A DNA stretch of 64,000 bases from CAVYXK01 sp963708245 (lineage in GTDB: Bacteria; Pseudomonadota; Alphaproteobacteria; Acetobacterales; Acetobacteraceae): the NCBI GenBank assembly GCA_963708245.1, contig OY970201.1, positions 1,116,001 through 1,180,000 of the forward strand. Direction: 5' to 3'. The position numbers were made by a program, and so were the translations under genes. The notes under the pieces are model-generated. The model did not search any database, was not told the origin of the DNA, and saw only the letters and a list, made by a program, of their open reading frames with translations. Positions 9,123 through 20,005 of this stretch are shown here, in pieces. The number at the start of each line of letters is the position of its first letter. Within the stretch, counting starts at the first letter, position 1.

Positions 9123-9491
9123 TCAGAACATGTTCAACTGGAGGCGAGCTTCCTCGCTCATCCGGCTCGGGTCCCAAGGCGGGTCCCACACCGTCTCCAC
9201 CTCACAGTCGGTCACGCCGGGCACCGCCATTACGGCGTCGCGCACCTGCTCTGGCAGCTCCTGCGCGCTGGGGCAGGCGGGGGCGGTCAGGGTCATCTCG
9301 ACGCGCACCCGGCCGTCGTCGTGCAGGTCGATCGCGTAGATCAGGCCAAGTTCGTAGATGTTAACCGGGATCTCCGGGTCATAGACAGTCTCGCATGCGG
9401 CGATGACCGCGTCCTCGGTGGGCTTCGGTGCGGTCTCGCCATTCGGCGTCCAGGCCGTGTGCACGGCCCCAAGCGAGGTGGCGTCATTCAC
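9123..9491 (-). CDS. sufT: SUF assembly protein SufT (MIP18/DUF59)
   Basis: About 122 residues of the MIP18/PaaD-like family, an accessory Fe-S maturation factor. The core carries YDPEIPVNIYELGLIY and the conserved Cys in LTAPACPSAQELP, with the C-terminal VWDPPWDPSRMSEEAR typical of SufT. The frame opens at an ATG at 9512. However, a GTG at 9491 has AGGAGG seven bases upstream and overlaps the end of sufU, so it is the better start. It lies within the suf operon, 20 bases before sufA. Confidence 0.88.
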   Translation of the reverse strand: MNDATSLGAVHTAWTPNGETAPKPTEDAVIAACETVYDPEIPVNIYELGLIYAIDLHDDGRVRVEMTLTAPACPSAQELPEQVRDAVMAVPGVTDCEVETVWDPPWDPSRMSEEARLQLNMF

Positions 9492-9948
9492 TGCTGGCCT
9501 CCTGCGCCCCATCCAGGGCGGCGATCAGCGCGTGCCACGGCAGCGTCGCGCATTTCACGCGCGAGGGATATTCGTGCACGCCGGCAAGCGGTTCAAGCCG
9601 CTCCAACGAGTCCGTCAAGGCGGCGTTGCAGTGCGGGCAGGTGCCGGTGCGAGCCAGCTCGCGGAACGCCGCGAACAGCGCTCGTACATCGGTCTGGCTG
9701 CGGCCCTTTACGGTCTCGGCCATCAGATCGGCCGAGGCGACGCTGATCGCGCAACCGCGCGCCTCGAATGCGGCGTCCGCAATCGCCTTGTCCGGACCAT
9801 AGGTCACGAACACCTGGATCCGGTCGCCGCACATCGGGTTGTCGCCCTTGGCGGTGGCGTCGAACGTCGCCGGCCGACGCGCATGCCGCGGGTGGCGGCC
9901 GTGATCGAGGATCACTTCCTGATAGAGGTCGCGCAGATCGTCGAACAT
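9484..9948 (-). CDS. sufU: Iron-sulfur scaffold/sulfur acceptor SufU
   Basis: A 154-residue SufU/IscU-fold protein, the partner that accepts persulfide sulfur from SufS. The family Cys are seen in DNPMCGDRI, FEARGCAIS and SRVKCATLPW. An additional CPHC (ELARTGTCPHCNAALTD) sits in the region that is normally a short insertion in SufU; it is not one of the standard zinc ligands and is worth noting. The ATG overlaps the sufS stop in an ATGA arrangement. A larger open frame covering this region is mostly antisense or off-frame noise upstream of this ATG. Confidence 0.9.
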   Translation of the reverse strand: MFDDLRDLYQEVILDHGRHPRHARRPATFDATAKGDNPMCGDRIQVFVTYGPDKAIADAAFEARGCAISVASADLMAETVKGRSQTDVRALFAAFRELARTGTCPHCNAALTDSLERLEPLAGVHEYPSRVKCATLPWHALIAALDGAQEASSE

Positions 9949-11192
9949 CACGCAAAAAACTCCCTCACGCGCACCAACGTATCGGCGAGCGCGTCGATCT
10001 CGGAACGCGTGGTATAGACGGCGAAGCTGGCCCGAGCGGTGCTCTCCAGGCCGAAGCGGTGCATCAGCGGCTCCGCGCAGTGATGGCCGGCGCGCACCGC
10101 AATCCCTTCGCGGTCGAGCAGCGTCGCCACATCGTGTGCATGTGCCCGGTCGAGCGCGAACGACACCACGCCGCCGCGATCCTGCGCACGGCCGAGGATG
10201 GTCAGGCCTGGAATCTCCGATAAGCGTGCCAGCGCATGGTCGGTCAGCGCCAGCTCGTGGGCCGCGATGGCGTCGTAGCCGATCGACTGGACGTAATCGA
10301 TGGCCGCTTTCAGGCCGATGCCTTCGACGATGGCCGGGGTGCCGGCTTCGAACTTGTGGGGCACGGGGGCCCAGGTCGAGCGCTCGTAACTGACCGACGA
10401 GATCATCTCGCCGCCGCCGAGGAAGGGCGGCATCCGGTCCAACAACTCGCGCCGGGCCCAGAGCACGCCGATGCCGGTGGGTCCATAAAGCTTGTGTCCG
10501 GTCCAGACGTAGAAATCGGCATCGATCGTCTGCACATCGACGCGCCGATGCACGACCGCCTGCGAGCCGTCGAACAGCACCTTGGCGCCGTGCGCGTGCG
10601 CGATGCGGGTGATGCGTTCGGCCGGCGTGTACGTCCCCAGCACGTTGGACATGTGGGTGATCGCGACCAGCCCGACCTTGCCGTCTTCCAGCAACGCCTC
10701 GAATGCCGCCATATCCAATTCGCCGGCGTCGGTAATCGGGGCGACGCGCAGCTCGATCCCCTTGTCGTCGCGCAGCAACTGCCAGGGGACAATGTTGGAG
10801 TGGTGCTCCATGGCAGAGATCAGCACCGCCTGGCCCGGCCGCATCACGCCGCGGCCATAGCTGTGCGCTACGAGGTTGATCGCCTCGGTCGAGTTGCGCA
10901 CAAACACGATCTCGTCGCGGTCGGGGGCGTTCAATAGCGCCGCTGCGGCGTCGCGTGCCGCTTCCCATGCGTCGGTGGTGCGCTCGCTCATCCAGTGCAA
11001 GCCGCGATGCACGTTGGCGTACTGCGTCTCCATCGCCGTGCGCATGGCATCGATGACCGCGCGTGGCTTTTGCGCCGATGCTGCGCTGTCCAGGAACACC
11101 AGCTTCTTGCCGCGCACCGTCTGGCGCAGGATCGGGAAATCCTCGCGGATGCGCGCCACGTCCAGCGGCATCGGGCGCGTCTCGACGTTCAT
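9948..11192 (-). CDS. sufS: Cysteine desulfurase SufS
   Basis: A 414-residue PLP-dependent group II cysteine desulfurase that mobilises sulfur from L-cysteine. It begins MNVETRPMPLDVARIREDF, matching family N-termini. AMEHHSNIVPWQ and the PLP Lys in TGHKLYGPTGIGVLW are present, and the active-site Cys is in VRAGHHCAEPLMHRFG. The frame runs 66 codons further upstream, inside sufD, without similarity. GAGAGG lies before the chosen ATG. It overlaps sufD by four bases and sufU by one. Confidence 0.93.
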   Translation of the reverse strand: MNVETRPMPLDVARIREDFPILRQTVRGKKLVFLDSAASAQKPRAVIDAMRTAMETQYANVHRGLHWMSERTTDAWEAARDAAAALLNAPDRDEIVFVRNSTEAINLVAHSYGRGVMRPGQAVLISAMEHHSNIVPWQLLRDDKGIELRVAPITDAGELDMAAFEALLEDGKVGLVAITHMSNVLGTYTPAERITRIAHAHGAKVLFDGSQAVVHRRVDVQTIDADFYVWTGHKLYGPTGIGVLWARRELLDRMPPFLGGGEMISSVSYERSTWAPVPHKFEAGTPAIVEGIGLKAAIDYVQSIGYDAIAAHELALTDHALARLSEIPGLTILGRAQDRGGVVSFALDRAHAHDVATLLDREGIAVRAGHHCAEPLMHRFGLESTARASFAVYTTRSEIDALADTLVRVREFFA

Positions 11193-12462
11193 GCGGCCTC
11201 TCTTTCCCACCACTGCTCGACGGCACGCTCCAGCGCGGCGCGGGCCGTGTCGTTGGTCACCACCTCCACGGCTTCGGTCAGGAAGGCGCGCACCAGGATT
11301 GAGCGCGCCTCGGCCTCCGGCACCCCGCGGGTGCGGAGATAGAACAGTTGGTCCGGGTCCAGCGCGCCCACCGTGGCGCCATGGCTGCACTTCACGTCGT
11401 CGGCGAAAATCTCGAGCTCCGGCTTGGTATCGATCTCGGCGTCGGGTGAGAGTAGCAGCGCCTGGCTCATCTGGTAGCCGTCGGTCTTCTGCGCGGCGCG
11501 GGCAACCTCGATGCGGCCCTGGAACACGCCGCGCGAGCGTCCTGCCAGCACGTTCTTCACGGTTTGGCGGGACGCGCAGGACGGCGCGTCGTGGCGGACC
11601 ACAGACGTGAAGTCGGCGTGCTGCACGCCGCGCAGCAACTGCGCGCCGTTCAGGTGGACAGTCGCGTCCGGTCCGGCAAGACGCGCATGTATCTCGGTCC
11701 GCGTCAGGCGCGCGCCGACGTTCAGCACGAAGCTGTCATAGGTGCCGCCGGCGGCGACCTCGGCATAAACGGTGGAGAGGTGGAATGCCGCCGGTCCATC
11801 GTCCTGCAGGCGGATATGCGAAAACACCGCGCCGTCGGCGACGTGCACTTCGGCGACAGGGTTATGCAGATACGCGCCGTGTCCGGTTGCCGTCTCGATC
11901 AGCGTCAATCGTGCGTTGCGTGCAAGCCGGATCATGTGGCGCGGATGGAAGGCGGCGGCGCGACCGGACGCCTCGATCGGGATACTGGCAAGCTGCACGA
12001 GGCCGCCATCGACGCCGTCCGGCACTTCGATCTCGGTGCCGTCCTCCGCCAGCATCGTGTTCAGCGCCACCAGCGGCTCTCGATCGGGCCGCGCCAGTGT
12101 GCCGAACTGTGGATGCTCGGCAAACGAACGGATCGCGATCGAAGCCGGTGGCTCCGAGAGCTCCCGGCGGAAGTGGCCATCGATGAAGACAAGCCGTGAG
12201 GCAGCAATCCGCGGGGCCGCATCGGCCAACGCATCCGCGTCGAGGAGAGAGGTCAACGGCTCGTGGAAGGACGCTTCGGCGAGCGGGCGCAGATTGGTGT
12301 ATTTCCACGCTTCTTCGCGCCGACCCGAAGTTCCGCCCGGCACACCCAGCCGGCGGAACGCCTCGGCGGCCGATTCACGCACGTCGGGATCGCCGGGCAG
12401 GTGCTGCCGCAGCCCTTCATAACGGGCGAGAAAGCCCTGCACGCCGGTGAAGACTTCGGCCG

Positions 12463-12466
<4 letters not shown>
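11189..12466 (-). CDS. sufD: Fe-S cluster assembly protein SufD
   Basis: A 425-residue SufD, the beta-helix partner of SufB in the SufBC2D scaffold complex. Family features include the N-terminal TSGRREEAWKYTNLRPLAEASF and the C-terminal SCASRQTVKNVLAGRSRGVFQG followed by VKCSHGATVGALDPDQLFYLRTRGV. It overlaps sufC upstream and sufS downstream by four bases each (ATGA), consistent with coupled translation of the complex. Confidence 0.92.
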
Positions 12467-13212
<746 letters not shown>

Positions 13213-13216
13213 TGGC

Positions 13217-14692
<1,476 letters not shown>

Positions 14693-14700
14693 CGTGTGTC

Positions 14701-15156
14701 CTATTCGGCAACGGAAATCGGGGTACGCGCCGGCGTACGGAAGGCCCGTGGGATCGACGCCTCCTGCATGTCGGCCAGCGTGATGTTGGTCAGCGCCTGC
14801 TGGATGGCGTCATTCACCGGGTCCCAGCGGCCCCGCATCGGGCAGATTCCTTCGACGTCGCAGCCGCCTGCGGCGCCTTCCACGCAGGCCGTGAGTGCGA
14901 TCGGGCCATCGATGGCGGCGATCACGTCGGCAATGGGGATGGCGGCGAGCGGCCGCATCAGCCGGTACCCGCCATGCGCGCCGCGTTGCGACGCGACAAG
15001 GCCGCGACCGGCCAGGGCTTTCAGCACCTTGGCCACGGTGGGCTCGGGAATTCCGGTGACCGCCGCAATGCCAGGCGAGGTCTGCACGCCGTCTCCCCGC
15101 GACAGGCGAACGAGCACCACGACGGCGTAGTCGGTCAGCTTCGACAGCCTGAGCAT
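14701..15156 (-). CDS. Rrf2 family Fe-S assembly regulator (IscR/SufR-like)
   Basis: A 151-residue Rrf2 winged-helix regulator heading the suf operon. The DNA-binding part reads LTDYAVVVLVRLSR...GIPEPTVAKVLKAL. Three Cys in TACVEGAAGGCDVEGICPM form the usual Fe-S sensing site. By family precedent it represses or tunes suf according to cellular Fe-S status, so the operon is probably autoregulated. The spacing to sufB is eight bases. Its promoter faces that of the haloperoxidase gene across 247 bases. Confidence 0.9.
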   Translation of the reverse strand: MLRLSKLTDYAVVVLVRLSRGDGVQTSPGIAAVTGIPEPTVAKVLKALAGRGLVASQRGAHGGYRLMRPLAAIPIADVIAAIDGPIALTACVEGAAGGCDVEGICPMRGRWDPVNDAIQQALTNITLADMQEASIPRAFRTPARTPISVAE

Positions 15157-15279
15157 GGCAGCGAACCCCAGCGGCGAACTATCCGGTGTAACAGGACCGT
15201 GGGGGTCCTGATTGCTGCCACATGGCGCCTCCTGCCTGGTACGTCAAGGGGTTGGCGCGCCAGCTAGGACGCATCGACC

Positions 15280-15295
15280 TGTGAGGTAGCTCACA
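15280..15295. promoter_or_regulatory. CRP-like site TGTGA-N6-TCACA
   Basis: A perfect TGTGA-N6-TCACA dyad (arms extend to CTGTGAG/CTCACAG) in the divergent region between rrf2 and the haloperoxidase gene. It matches the CRP/CAP consensus half-sites. A second near-copy, AGTGA-N6-TCACA with the same core GTAGC, lies at 52802-52817. The position, 109 bases before the haloperoxidase start, suits an activator. The binding protein is inferred. Confidence 0.5.
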
Positions 15296-15403
15296 GCGAT
15301 ATCCGGGCGGGTCTGACTAACGTCAAGCGTCCGGCTGCGAGTGAGGCTCCGGGAGCCCGGCAGAGGACATCCCATACAAGGCAACCCAGACAAGGAGGCA
15401 ACA

Positions 15404-16960
15404 GTGCCGAATCTTGATCCGAATGCGCGCGCGGACGAGGCGGAGAAGATCCGCATCGATGCGGCGCATGCCGAAAAGCATGTGCAGGCGCAACAGAGCA
15501 ATGGCGACGAGAGGCGCTATGACGGGAAGTGGGGAAACTATTCGAAGGGGCTGGTCCACGACGCCAAGGGCGACGTGGACCCTCAGTCCTATGCCAGCAT
15601 GCTCTTTGCGCTGAGCACCGGCATGCCGGTGGACTTTGAGAAGATCAGGCTGGGTGGCGATGTACCGCTGGTCGATCCGCAGTCCGGTCTCGCCTATGTG
15701 CTGGAGGGAGGCGATCCGCAGTGCTTCGCGCTGCCGCCGGCACCCGAACTGGCCAGCGCCTGGCGCGCCGGTGAAGCAGTGGAGGACTACTGGATGGCGT
15801 TGCTGCGCGACGTGCCATTCAGCGATTACGAGACCAGTGCGTTGGCGCAGGCTGCGATCGCCGACCTCAATAAGCTCTCTGACTTCCGCGGTCCCAAAGA
15901 GGGAGGGAGAGTCACCGCCAAAACCCTGTTCCGCGGCTTCACGCCGGACGATCTGCTCGGGCCGTATGTTTCGCAGTTCCTGCTGCAGCCGTTCGACTAC
16001 GGCGCCATCCACGTCGATCAAACGTTCCAGACTTATCTGCCTGTCGGCGGCGGGGGCAAGGACTACATGACCGACTTCGCCACCTGGTTGGCAGTGCAGA
16101 ACGGGCAGGCGACAGACAAGACATCGCTGCGGTCGCTGCCGTTCGGACCGAATATCGTCGATCCCAAGCGGCGATATTTGCGAGATGGTCGCGGCCTCGC
16201 GGCTTATGTGCAGGTGGACGTGCTGTTCGAGGCGTATTTCAACGGATGCCTTGTCGCGATCGACCGAGGAGCGCCGTACAACCAGGGCAATCCCTACAAC
16301 GACACCAAGGTCGAGCAGGGATTCGGCACGTTCGGAACGCCCTATGCCAAGACGCAGATTGCAGCGATCGCCGGGCCCGCCTTGAAAGCGGTCTGGTACC
16401 AGAAATGGTTCGTGCACCGCGTGCTGCGTCCGGAGGCTTACGGCGGGCTTGTCCACAAGACGCTGTTGCCGGCCTCCGATCCGCTGCACATGGTGTATCC
16501 GGTGCACAGGGAGGTGTTGGAGTCCGATGTCGTGCAGCGGGTCTTCGCGAAATACCGCAGCTATCTCCTGCCGGAAGCGTTCCCGGAAGGCTGTCCTTGG
16601 CATCCGTCCTATGGACAGGGTCACGGTACGGTAGCGGGCGCCTGCGCTACCATGCTGAAGGCCATCCTGAACGAAGACTGGGTATTCCCCAATCCGGTGA
16701 TGCCCAGCGAAGACGGCCTGGCACTGAAGCCATACACCGGGCCGGACAAGCTGACGATCGGCGGAGAGGCTAACAAGCTCGCCGCCAATATCGCGCTAGG
16801 GCGCAACCACGCGGGCGTTCATTGGCGGTCGGACTACCAGAACTCTTTGTATCTCGGGGAGGAGCTCGCCATTCACGTGCTGCGGGACCAAAAAGCGATA
16901 TACAACGAGAATGCGAGCTGGCGCTTCACGCGCTTCGACGGCACCAAAATCACGATCTGA
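15404..16960 (+). CDS. Vanadium-dependent haloperoxidase (PAP2 superfamily)
   Basis: A 518-residue protein of the vanadium haloperoxidase/acid phosphatase superfamily, expected to oxidise halides with H2O2. The vanadate-binding set is visible: KWFVHRVLRPE near residue 334 (Lys and Arg), HPSYGQGHGT near 400 (Ser, Gly, His) and GRNHAGVHWRSD near 466 (Arg and the axial His). GTG 15404 is chosen because AAGGAGG lies five bases before it; the frame runs 21 codons further without support. Substrate class (bromo, chloro, iodo) cannot be told, and the VHR/VHW pattern resembles the algal-type branch more than the fungal one. A strong hairpin follows the stop. Confidence 0.85.
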   Translation: MPNLDPNARADEAEKIRIDAAHAEKHVQAQQSNGDERRYDGKWGNYSKGLVHDAKGDVDPQSYASMLFALSTGMPVDFEKIRLGGDVPLVDPQSGLAYVLEGGDPQCFALPPAPELASAWRAGEAVEDYWMALLRDVPFSDYETSALAQAAIADLNKLSDFRGPKEGGRVTAKTLFRGFTPDDLLGPYVSQFLLQPFDYGAIHVDQTFQTYLPVGGGGKDYMTDFATWLAVQNGQATDKTSLRSLPFGPNIVDPKRRYLRDGRGLAAYVQVDVLFEAYFNGCLVAIDRGAPYNQGNPYNDTKVEQGFGTFGTPYAKTQIAAIAGPALKAVWYQKWFVHRVLRPEAYGGLVHKTLLPASDPLHMVYPVHREVLESDVVQRVFAKYRSYLLPEAFPEGCPWHPSYGQGHGTVAGACATMLKAILNEDWVFPNPVMPSEDGLALKPYTGPDKLTIGGEANKLAANIALGRNHAGVHWRSDYQNSLYLGEELAIHVLRDQKAIYNENASWRFTRFDGTKITI

Positions 16961-16966
16961 GTCTCG

Positions 16967-17000
16967 GCGGGACGGCTCCGGAGCGTTGGAGCCGTCCCGC
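16967..17000 (+). terminator. Hairpin terminator after haloperoxidase gene
   Basis: A perfect 13-bp stem (GCGGGACGGCTCC and its complement) with an 8-base loop, six bases after the haloperoxidase stop. No U-run follows, so it may act as an RNA stabiliser or a weak terminator. Confidence 0.6.
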
Positions 17001-17075
17001 TGATTGCCCAGGGTTCACAATGGGGCGCCCGCCCCCTAACCTCGCCGCGGTCACAACCTGGGGGAGGAGTGGTCG

Positions 17076-17990
17076 ATGGCCGGGATGTTGGAAGGCAAGG
17101 TCGCCGTGGTCACCGGATCGGGGGGCGGTATCGGGCGGGAGATCGCCGTGATGATGGCGCTCGGCGGCGCCAGGGTGGTCATCAACGACGTCGGCGCGTC
17201 ATTGGCCGGCGAGGGGCAGTCGGCCACCCCGGCACAACAGACCAAGCAGATCATCGAGCAGCGGGGCGGGCGCGCCGAGATCAGCACTGATTCGGTCGCC
17301 GATTGGGCCTCGGCGCAGAAGATCGTGCAGGCGGCGCTGGATCATTTCGGCCGCATCGATGTCGTAGTGAACAACGCCGGTATCTTGCGCGACGTAATCT
17401 TTCACAAGATGACCGCCGATGACTGGCTGGCGGTGATCGGCGTGCACCTGAACGGCAGCTTCTTCGTCAGCCGCGCCGCCGCCGAGCACTACCGCAAGCA
17501 GGAGAGCGGTGCGTTCGTGCATATCAGCAGCACCTCCGGTTTGATCGGCAATTTTGGGCAGGCCAATTATTCCGCGGCGAAGCTGGGGATCACTGCTATG
17601 TCCAAGTCGATCGCGTTGGATATGAAGCGATACAATGTGCGCTCGAACTGCATCGCGCCGTTCGCCTGGAGCCGGATGACCAGCTCGATCCCGGCGACGA
17701 CGCCCGAGCAGCAGGCGCGGGTGGCCAAGATCCAGGCGATGACCCCGGACAAGAACGCGCCGATGGCGGTGTTCCTGGCCTCCGACGCCGCGAAGGACGT
17801 GACGGGCCAGGTGTTCGGGACACGAATGAACGAAATTATCCTGTTCAGCTCGCCACGGCCGATCCGCACCGTGCATCGCGCCGAGGGCTGGACGCCGGAG
17901 ACGATCGCGGAGCACGCACTGCCGGCGCTGCGTCCATCTTTCATGCCGGTGGACCGGTCCGGGGAGGTGTTTTCCTGGGATCCGCTGTGA
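17076..17990 (+). CDS. SDR family NAD(P)-dependent oxidoreductase
   Basis: A 304-residue classical short-chain dehydrogenase. The nucleotide motif is TGSGGGIGREIA, with NNAG at NNAGILRD and the catalytic Ser and YxxxK in HISSTSGLIG...YSAAK. The long C-terminal tail and the sequence around DWLAVIGVHLNGSFFVSRAA resemble 3-hydroxyacyl-CoA-dehydrogenase-like SDRs of the MFE-2 type. However, the next two genes belong to 2-keto-3-deoxy-sugar breakdown, so a sugar-acid substrate is also possible. GGAGGAG precedes the ATG, and four bases separate it from the aldolase gene. Confidence 0.85.
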   Translation: MAGMLEGKVAVVTGSGGGIGREIAVMMALGGARVVINDVGASLAGEGQSATPAQQTKQIIEQRGGRAEISTDSVADWASAQKIVQAALDHFGRIDVVVNNAGILRDVIFHKMTADDWLAVIGVHLNGSFFVSRAAAEHYRKQESGAFVHISSTSGLIGNFGQANYSAAKLGITAMSKSIALDMKRYNVRSNCIAPFAWSRMTSSIPATTPEQQARVAKIQAMTPDKNAPMAVFLASDAAKDVTGQVFGTRMNEIILFSSPRPIRTVHRAEGWTPETIAEHALPALRPSFMPVDRSGEVFSWDPL

Positions 17991-17994
17991 CCAG

Positions 17995-18621
17995 ATGAGC
18001 AACCACCGGCTGATCCCCCGGCTTGCGGCCGCGCAGGTTGTGTCGGTGGTGCGCATGCATTCCGCCGCGCATGCCGCGACGGCGGTGCAATGGCTACGTG
18101 ACGAGGGCATCGGCATCTTCGAGATCACGATGACGGTCCCGGACGCGCCGGCGTTGATCCGCGAACTGGCCGCCGATCCTTCGCTGCTGGTGGGCGCCGG
18201 CACTGTCCCCGACCGTGCCGCCGCGGCCGCGTGCCTAGCGGCGGGCGCGGCCTTCATTGTGGCGCCGTGGGTCGATCCGAGCTTGGCCGAGCCCTGCCGG
18301 GAGGCGGGCGCGTTGCTGATGCTAGGGGCGGTGACACCCACCGAGGTGCGGGCGGCTCTGGCGGCGGGGGCGGAGGTGGTGAAAGTGTTTCCCGCCGCGT
18401 CAGTCGGCGGGCCCGGACACATCCGGGCGCTGCGGAGCGTGTTTCCGGATGTGGCGTTCTGCCCTACCGGCGGGGTCGAGCCGGGGAATCTCGCCGCTTA
18501 CCTGGCCGCCGGCGCGACGTTCGTCGGCATGGGCGGAGCGCTTGTGGATGAAGGGCGGATTGCCGCCGGTGACAGGGCAGCGATCGAGGCGGCGGCGCGG
18601 CAGGTGCTGGGCAGGGCGTGA
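17995..18621 (+). CDS. eda: KDPG/KHG aldolase
   Basis: A 208-residue class I aldolase of the KDPG family, cleaving 2-keto-3-deoxy-6-phosphogluconate to pyruvate and glyceraldehyde-3-phosphate. The catalytic Glu lies in IFEITMTVPD and the Schiff-base Lys in VVKVFPAASVGGPGHIRAL, followed by FCPTGGV. It overlaps the start of the sugar kinase gene, so the two steps (phosphorylation, then cleavage) are made together. The fold and active site are clear, while the exact substrate (KDPG, KDPGal or 4-hydroxy-2-oxoglutarate) is not. Confidence 0.9.
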   Translation: MSNHRLIPRLAAAQVVSVVRMHSAAHAATAVQWLRDEGIGIFEITMTVPDAPALIRELAADPSLLVGAGTVPDRAAAAACLAAGAAFIVAPWVDPSLAEPCREAGALLMLGAVTPTEVRAALAAGAEVVKVFPAASVGGPGHIRALRSVFPDVAFCPTGGVEPGNLAAYLAAGATFVGMGGALVDEGRIAAGDRAAIEAAARQVLGRA

Positions 18622-19544
18622 TGCCGGCCGAGCTTCTGTGCATGGGCGAGCCGATGCTGGAGTTCAACCAGCTTCCGCCTGAGCCCGACGGACGGCGGCT
18701 TTACCTGGAAGGTCGAGGTGGTGATACCTCGAACGCGGCGGTGGCCGCTTCGCGGCAGGGCGCGAGCGTCGGCTATATTACGGCGCTCGGGCGCGATTTC
18801 GCCGGGGACAGCTTCATGGCGCTGTGGGCGGAGGAAGGGGTGGATGCCTCCACAGTGCTGCGCAGCGACCGGCATTCGACCGCGGTTTATTTCGTGTTTC
18901 ACGGGCCGCGCGGGCACGAGTTCCTGTATTACCGGCAGAACTCTGCCGCCTCGGGTTACAGCGTGGCGGATTTGCCGCGTGACGCGCTGGCGGAGGCGCG
19001 GATGCTGTTCGTCTCCGGGGTTAGCCAGGGGATCTCGACGACCGCGGCCGATGCGGTCTTCGCAGCGATCGAGATCGTCAAAGGCGCCGGGGGGATGGTG
19101 GGGTACGACACGAACTATCGCGCGCGGCTGTGGCCGGCTGCGCGGGCGGCGGCGGTCATGAACGCGGCGATCCGACAGGCCGATTACGTCTTCCCGGGAA
19201 TGGAGGACGCGGCGGCGATGCTGGGGCTGAGCGAGCCGGACGCGATTCTGGATTTTTACCTGCGGCTTGGGCCGAAGGCGGTCGTGCTGAAGATGGGCGA
19301 GGCGGGGGCGTATCTCGCTACGCAAGAGGGGCGGCTGCGTCTGCCGGCGCATCGGGTCCAGGTGGTGGACGCGACCGGGGCGGGGGATACGTTCTGCGGG
19401 TCTTTCCTTGCCCGGATCCTGGCCGGCGACGCGGTGGAAGCGGCGGCGCGCTACGCCAACGCCGCCGCGGCGCTGAAATGCACCGGGTACGGGGCGGTCA
19501 CGCCGATCCCTCGGCCGGAGCAGGTGCGGGCGGCGTTGGGCTAG
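18618..19544 (+). CDS. kdgK: 2-dehydro-3-deoxygluconokinase (PfkB family)
   Basis: A 308-residue ribokinase/PfkB-type sugar kinase, most likely phosphorylating 2-keto-3-deoxygluconate to KDPG for the aldolase encoded just upstream. It shows the N-terminal GEPMLEFNQLP, the substrate motif GGDTSNAAVAASRQG and the C-terminal ATP/anion-hole signature VDATGAGDTFCGSF with the catalytic Asp. Start is GTG 18618 or the adjacent ATG 18621, overlapping the aldolase stop. The KDG assignment rests on the neighbour plus family features. Confidence 0.85.
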   Translation: MMPAELLCMGEPMLEFNQLPPEPDGRRLYLEGRGGDTSNAAVAASRQGASVGYITALGRDFAGDSFMALWAEEGVDASTVLRSDRHSTAVYFVFHGPRGHEFLYYRQNSAASGYSVADLPRDALAEARMLFVSGVSQGISTTAADAVFAAIEIVKGAGGMVGYDTNYRARLWPAARAAAVMNAAIRQADYVFPGMEDAAAMLGLSEPDAILDFYLRLGPKAVVLKMGEAGAYLATQEGRLRLPAHRVQVVDATGAGDTFCGSFLARILAGDAVEAAARYANAAAALKCTGYGAVTPIPRPEQVRAALG

Positions 19545-20005
19545 TGCCCTCCTCCCCCTTCGTTTACGCCTCTCGCCGTTTCGAGCCCGGGTGGTATTGG
19601 CAGCCAGAGGAGAAGCCCTGCGAACACGGGGGCGACCATGATTGAACACACGATCGCTATGTAATAGCAACTTGCCTTGCGGTTGACTCGCCATGCGCTC
19701 CGGTAGGGCGGAAAAGCGAAGCGCGTTCCGCCGCCCTTCGCCGTGCAAGGGTCAACATCAAAGGCGCCTGGTATAAGCGGTTCAGTGTGCCTCGATCGCC
19801 TGTATTGCACGAAAGGTCGCAAGCAAATATGGGACAGATCATATAGTTGGTGATTTCCTGCGGTTTACGACGGCATTTCCGGGGCGCTTGCACCGTGTGA
19901 AAACTCGCCCCCTTCGGGATTGCGCATTATCAATTGTCCTGGGAACAGCCTTGGGTCTAACCTGTTGCACAGCCGGACAACCACGGGAGTCGGCGGAAGC
20001 TGCCG
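19545..20005. other. Intergenic stretch with a short hairpin element
   Basis: No convincing gene. It contains a palindromic element at 19707-19732 (separate entry). Short open frames here have no recognisable similarity, and one minus-strand frame has a single hydrophobic stretch but is probably chance. Confidence 0.4.
19707..19732. repeat. GGCGGAA/TTCCGCC palindromic element
   Basis: Inverted arms GGCGGAA and TTCCGCC around AAGCGAAGCGCG. The composition (GTAGGGCGGA...GCGTTCCGCC) is that of a dispersed intergenic palindrome widely seen in alphaproteobacteria. Only one copy was noticed in this window. Confidence 0.45.

Noticed and set aside
9949..11226. Long frame upstream of sufU
   Set aside because: It lies out of frame over sufS and has low-complexity Arg-rich translation; only its end (sufU) is real.
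15323..16624. 433-codon minus-strand frame over the haloperoxidase
   Set aside because: Mirror of the plus-strand gene with no motif; the plus strand has complete active-site motifs and a strong ribosome site.
17199..18422. 407-codon minus-strand frame over SDR and aldolase
   Set aside because: Pro/Ala/Arg-rich with no family; both plus-strand genes have full signatures.
18498..19748. 416-codon minus-strand frame over the sugar kinase
   Set aside because: Antisense to PfkB motifs; typical Arg-rich shadow.
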